Below are positions 60,717 to 64,000 of a DNA stretch of 64,000 nucleotides, piece after piece; the first letter of the stretch is position 1, and each line of letters opens with the position of its first letter. The position numbers and the translations under genes are program-made. Source of the stretch: Malassezia japonica (lineage: Eukaryota > Basidiomycota > Malasseziomycetes > Malasseziales > Malasseziaceae); contig NC_083370.1 in the NCBI RefSeq assembly GCF_029542785.1, positions 1,982,001-2,046,000 of the forward strand, in the 5' to 3' direction. The notes under the pieces are model-generated. The model did no database searches and was not told the origin of the DNA. It saw nothing but the letters and a program-made list of their open reading frames with translations.

Positions 60717-63476
60717 CTAAGATGCGGTACTCGCTGCGCCAGAAGGCTGCGGGGTTGGCGATGGATTATCTCCCGATCGCAAGTTGAATTGGTCCAACGA
60801 GCGTTCTCTCTTCATCGCTTCGCGGCGCGCCTTCTTTTCTCGTTTTTCACGCTTGGTCACTTTGCGACTGTGTGGGAAAGGACCAGCCGCACTCGGTGCA
60901 CCAAGGTTAGCTGAGCTTCCATTCCTTCCGCTGTGCTTGACAGGCATCAGCATGGGAGACACTAAAAAGTTGCCTCCCACCACGGTATGATCGCCAATGT
61001 TGGCCGGTTTCTGCTCCGAGTTGCTAGCCCCTGCAGTTGGCATCCAGGCCAAACTCGAGTCTAACGGAGACCGTGCGCTAGGCGAACCATGGGGAACAGC
61101 AGAGTCTGCTAGCGTGCGATTCAATGGCGAGACCATATTCTGCGGGTCATTCAAGTTTGGAGAGGCACGTCGGAATGGTGTCTGCTCCTTGGCTTGTAGC
61201 AACGCATTACTTCTGGCAGGCGGAGTGATCGCATTAGAAAGGAACTGGCGCTTGCTCGAAGGGTAGGGGTGTGTCAGCAGGAACGTGCCAGTGGGACGTT
61301 GATGGTTCGCATACACATTTGACATTGGGGGAGAAACAGCAGCACTTGACTGTTTCTGGGAGTCGCGGAAAGCGCCCATAGGGATTCGGTTCCAACGCGC
61401 AAACGCATTGTAGTTCAATCCAGGACCGCGGCCAGCATGTCCTCGCCCAAGGTCACTCTGTCGCTTCGACCGGCTGCGCGACTTATTCTCTGATGGTTTA
61501 CCAGACCATGAACTCTGTTCACCATCGCTGCCAGATTCACTTGAAGCCTCCTCCCAGATGAGGTTTTCATCCAGGACATCCCCTAGGTCCATCGTATTGT
61601 CCAGTTTGGGCGACCCAGGCTCAGGCGATGAATCCGGATTCCGGCCCTGATCAGGTTGTACAGCGAATTGACTCATGCCGCCGAAAGAAGGGCTGTAGTA
61701 ATGACTTGGAAGACTTCTCTTGCGCTTAAATCGCGAAGGAGCGCTCAGTGCATGCTCTAGAGAGTCCTCAAACATCCCTGGCTTTGAAGTCGGGCGCTTC
61801 TTGCCAAAGCCACGCTGCAGCACCATCTGCGAACTGAAAGGAGACGGCGCACGGTGTGACCCATCAATCACTGCGCGATGGACAGACTTGGAAAAGGCCG
61901 GAATGAACTGGCCCATCTCCGGCTTGGTAAAGCCAGGGGTAACTGGCTCATGTTTACATGGGGACTCTCTCGCGCCAGCTTCATCACCACCTGCCTCTCC
62001 TGTCGAAGCAGTTGAAGTCGTCCGTTTGGCATAATCGGCGTCGTCCTCCGCATCCGAACTCTCCGAATCAGCATCAGCCACAGAGAGCACGTTCGACAGC
62101 GAGCTTGGGGCTCTAGAACCAGAAGCCGCGGTCGGTCCAGGGAGGCTAGGAGCGGGCGACAAGACGCGGGGAGACGACATGCGAGACCGGGCTGCGATTT
62201 CGCGAGCACGCCTAGCATTACGGCCACCCCGTGGAGCAATAGAACCAATCAAAAGACGGGGGTAGGGCATATCTTCATCGGGGAGCTCGTCGGTCGTATC
62301 ACCATCGTCTCCAGTATCCATGCCTTGGGTATCAGCGTCGGAAAGAACGACATCATTGAACTGAGATTTGTTCAACCCGTTATCTAAGCGAGGCATGAGT
62401 TGTTGTTCGTACTCGCCCATGTCATCACTAGAAATGTCCTCGTCGCTCTCTCCTGCAAATTCGAACTCGCCGTCAGAGCCAAACACCGCTTCGCCGTCAC
62501 CTGCACGGGCGTAGATCAAGCGGCCATCCAAATCTTCAATGACAAGAAGAGGAATAGCACTTCGCAAAGAGCCATCTTCATCTTCATCAGTCGCTGGTTC
62601 ATCACCGTCTCCCTCGTCGTCGTGGCGGTCGCGTGTTTTGCCGAAGTGTGCAATCAAAGGCGCAGAAAGAGACGCGTTGCTGATGGTAGAGCTGCTGTCC
62701 GAAACACTCTCAGTGTCTTCATCGGTAGTCAACATCTCGTCATCGTCATCGTCGTGGACTTGTGCTTCATCCATTTCGTCAGAAGAGTCAAAAAAGTCAG
62801 AAAAGGACGGCTCTGGGGAGGTAGCAAACCCACGCTGTGGTTTGAACATTTCATTTTCAATCACGGCATCGCCATAATTTGTCCTGGAGGGCGACAGAGT
62901 ATTCCAGAACTCGTCGTCTTCTTCGAAGTTGTGCTCTTTTTCCGTATCAAAGGCATCCGTACGGTTGCCATAGTCCAGCGCCTCGTCCGAGTTGGACGAG
63001 CCCGGTCGGTCGTACTTAGATTTCTTGCGGCTGATCGCATCGTCAATAATGTATTGCTCTTCTTTTTCCAAGTGGGCCTCGTCGCTTGAGCCGTCCGAAC
63101 CAAGAAGAGACTCGCTTTCAGCCGCAGCCTCGATTTGCTTGGCCATGTCCGAGTCGTCGGAGTCAGAAAGGTTATTCAATGCATCTTCATCGGTAGATAG
63201 GTAATCGTCCAAGTCCACGACTTCTCCGAGATCCGTGCCAGCTTCACTGAGAGCATGGTCATCGTCGTTTTCTTGAGAGTCCTCCTGTGTAGGAGTCAAT
63301 TCTGTATTGGTGTTTGTTGTCTCTAGTTGGATTGGAGACGATGCATGGCTGCTGCCATGAGCTGGCGATGACGCCAGCTGATTAGGAGGGTATGCCACTT
63401 GCATTCCCTGGTCCGCAGTCACAATAGATTGCTGCGCAAAAGCTCGGATCTGCAATGGAGTCCGTGGTAAGTACAT
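60717..63476 (-). CDS. Acidic nuclear-type protein of unknown function
   Basis: 919 aa if started at 63476. The N-terminal half is strongly acidic (many D/E/S runs such as DDDDDEMLTTDEDTE), contains an ordered-looking AIPLLVIEDLDGRLIYARAGDGEAVF element near residue 310, and is followed by RGGRNARRAREIAARSR. The second half is Ser/Pro-rich and basic, ending with the highly basic KVTKREKREKKARREAMKRER. The architecture recalls fungal Ifh1/Crf1-type ribosomal-gene coactivators, but I cannot assert homology. The start is uncertain: the sequence just after this ATG ends in a plausible splice acceptor (CAG at 63450-63452), which would move the start to Met at 63404. No signal or membrane segment is seen. 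Confidence 0.65.
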   Translation of the reverse strand: MYLPRTPLQIRAFAQQSIVTADQGMQVAYPPNQLASSPAHGSSHASSPIQLETTNTNTELTPTQEDSQENDDDHALSEAGTDLGEVVDLDDYLSTDEDALNNLSDSDDSDMAKQIEAAAESESLLGSDGSSDEAHLEKEEQYIIDDAISRKKSKYDRPGSSNSDEALDYGNRTDAFDTEKEHNFEEDDEFWNTLSPSRTNYGDAVIENEMFKPQRGFATSPEPSFSDFFDSSDEMDEAQVHDDDDDEMLTTDEDTESVSDSSSTISNASLSAPLIAHFGKTRDRHDDEGDGDEPATDEDEDGSLRSAIPLLVIEDLDGRLIYARAGDGEAVFGSDGEFEFAGESDEDISSDDMGEYEQQLMPRLDNGLNKSQFNDVVLSDADTQGMDTGDDGDTTDELPDEDMPYPRLLIGSIAPRGGRNARRAREIAARSRMSSPRVLSPAPSLPGPTAASGSRAPSSLSNVLSVADADSESSDAEDDADYAKRTTSTASTGEAGGDEAGARESPCKHEPVTPGFTKPEMGQFIPAFSKSVHRAVIDGSHRAPSPFSSQMVLQRGFGKKRPTSKPGMFEDSLEHALSAPSRFKRKRSLPSHYYSPSFGGMSQFAVQPDQGRNPDSSPEPGSPKLDNTMDLGDVLDENLIWEEASSESGSDGEQSSWSGKPSENKSRSRSKRQSDLGRGHAGRGPGLNYNAFARWNRIPMGAFRDSQKQSSAAVSPPMSNVYANHQRPTGTFLLTHPYPSSKRQFLSNAITPPARSNALLQAKEQTPFRRASPNLNDPQNMVSPLNRTLADSAVPHGSPSARSPLDSSLAWMPTAGASNSEQKPANIGDHTVVGGNFLVSPMLMPVKHSGRNGSSANLGAPSAAGPFPHSRKVTKREKREKKARREAMKRERSLDQFNLRSGDNPSPTPQPSGAASTAS

Positions 63477-63550
63477 TGCTCCAGTGACCACTAGTGTTGA
63501 ACTTACCTAGTAGATAGGATCCAAGCAAACACAAAATACGTAGCGCTCAC

Positions 63551-64000
63551 TTAAAGTGGTGCCACAATATGCCCCAGCTCAGGGTCTTGACCAGTACTTG
63601 TGTAGGGGCGATACGCCGGTTTGACAGTGTTGGGGAGCTCGCTGAATAGAGCGAGAGGAATGATATTGGTTGCTGAAGCGTGGAAACTTGTATTCAAACG
63701 GATATCCATGGTCTGAAAGTAAACGCGTGTTAGTGACGAGTTCATTACGCTGCCGTCCGGTTTGCGGCAGTTTGGGCACGTACTTTAATGGTCCGAACAC
63801 GCTGGGTGTACGCAGAAGTCAACACCAATGAAGACCTTGCGTTTTTACTCAAAGTCCGCTCAATCAAAGAGAGCACAACGACAAGTAATTTACTTGGAAA
63901 GCGCACTCGAAACGGGCAAGAGCAGAGAGGTGTTCCAGCACTATCGTACCAATGTTGCCGGGCGCTCGTGCACTTTTTTCCCTGCTTGACTAAACCGACA
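63551..64000 (-). CDS. 3' part of an unidentified gene, truncated by the window edge
   Basis: The last exon (63551-63712, 54 codons) encodes TMDIRLNTSFHASATN... ending GHIVAPL and TAA. It is preceded by a 71-nt intron at 63713-63783 with GTACGT donor, CTAAC branch and TTTCAG acceptor. The upstream frame (..YTQRVRTIK) is open to about 63950, but its own splice structure is unclear. This intron is three times the window norm and, unlike the short ones, has a pyrimidine tract. I do not recognise the protein. Confidence 0.5.

Overview
The window is nuclear DNA of a GC-rich, very compact basidiomycete yeast. I infer a Malassezia-type genome from the fungal gene content (AP-1 gamma-adaptin, Gcn2, Rmt2, an Axl2-like protein, an Nrg1-like repressor, GPI-anchor genes), gene spacing of tens of bases, and tiny introns starting GTACGT/GTATGT/GTAGGT. 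The species cannot be named from the sequence alone. Exon structures were worked out by hand from reading frame plus conserved protein motifs. They give 43 introns in 20 genes, 36 of them exactly 22 nt long, plus one 71-nt intron in a gene cut by the right edge.

Layout. 1-3.5 kb: sugar transporter and a long regulatory gap holding a doubtful minus-strand reading frame. 3.5-16.2 kb: SF3B4/Hsh49, Per1, eIF3j, mitochondrial IleRS, cap methyltransferase Abd1, NatC subunit Mak10, GPI-transamidase subunit PIG-U/Gab1, Mo25/Hym1. 16.2-28 kb: AP-1 gamma-adaptin, an MFS transporter, Upf1, a 4CL-type acyl-CoA ligase, a MoCF/CinA-type protein, the SYLF-SH3 protein Ysc84. 28-45 kb: Gcn2, aquaglyceroporin, Rmt2, an FG nucleoporin (Nup49/Nup58 type), an ABCB transporter, a SNF2 ATPase, Ogg1. 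45-54 kb: Gle1, a repeat-rich protein of unknown function, an Axl2-like membrane protein. 54-64 kb: TRAPP subunit Bet3, P5C dehydrogenase, the Nrg1-like repressor, an acidic nuclear-type protein, and a truncated gene at the edge.

Many genes serve mRNA and translation (Hsh49, Abd1, Gle1, Upf1, eIF3j, Gcn2, IleRS). Two serve GPI anchors (Per1, PIG-U) and three serve polarity and the actin cortex (Mo25, Ysc84, Axl2-like). The most striking signals are architectural: a near-invariant 22-nt intron class with a branch A five bases from the acceptor; convergent genes whose stop codons share one palindrome (CTAG twice, CTACGTAG once); divergent genes 38-62 bp apart, one pair inside an 11-bp inverted repeat; CACGTG within about 50 bp of many start codons; and the same 13-bp palindrome TGCTGACTCAGCA in two promoters. 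No rRNA, tRNA, transposon or CRISPR was found.
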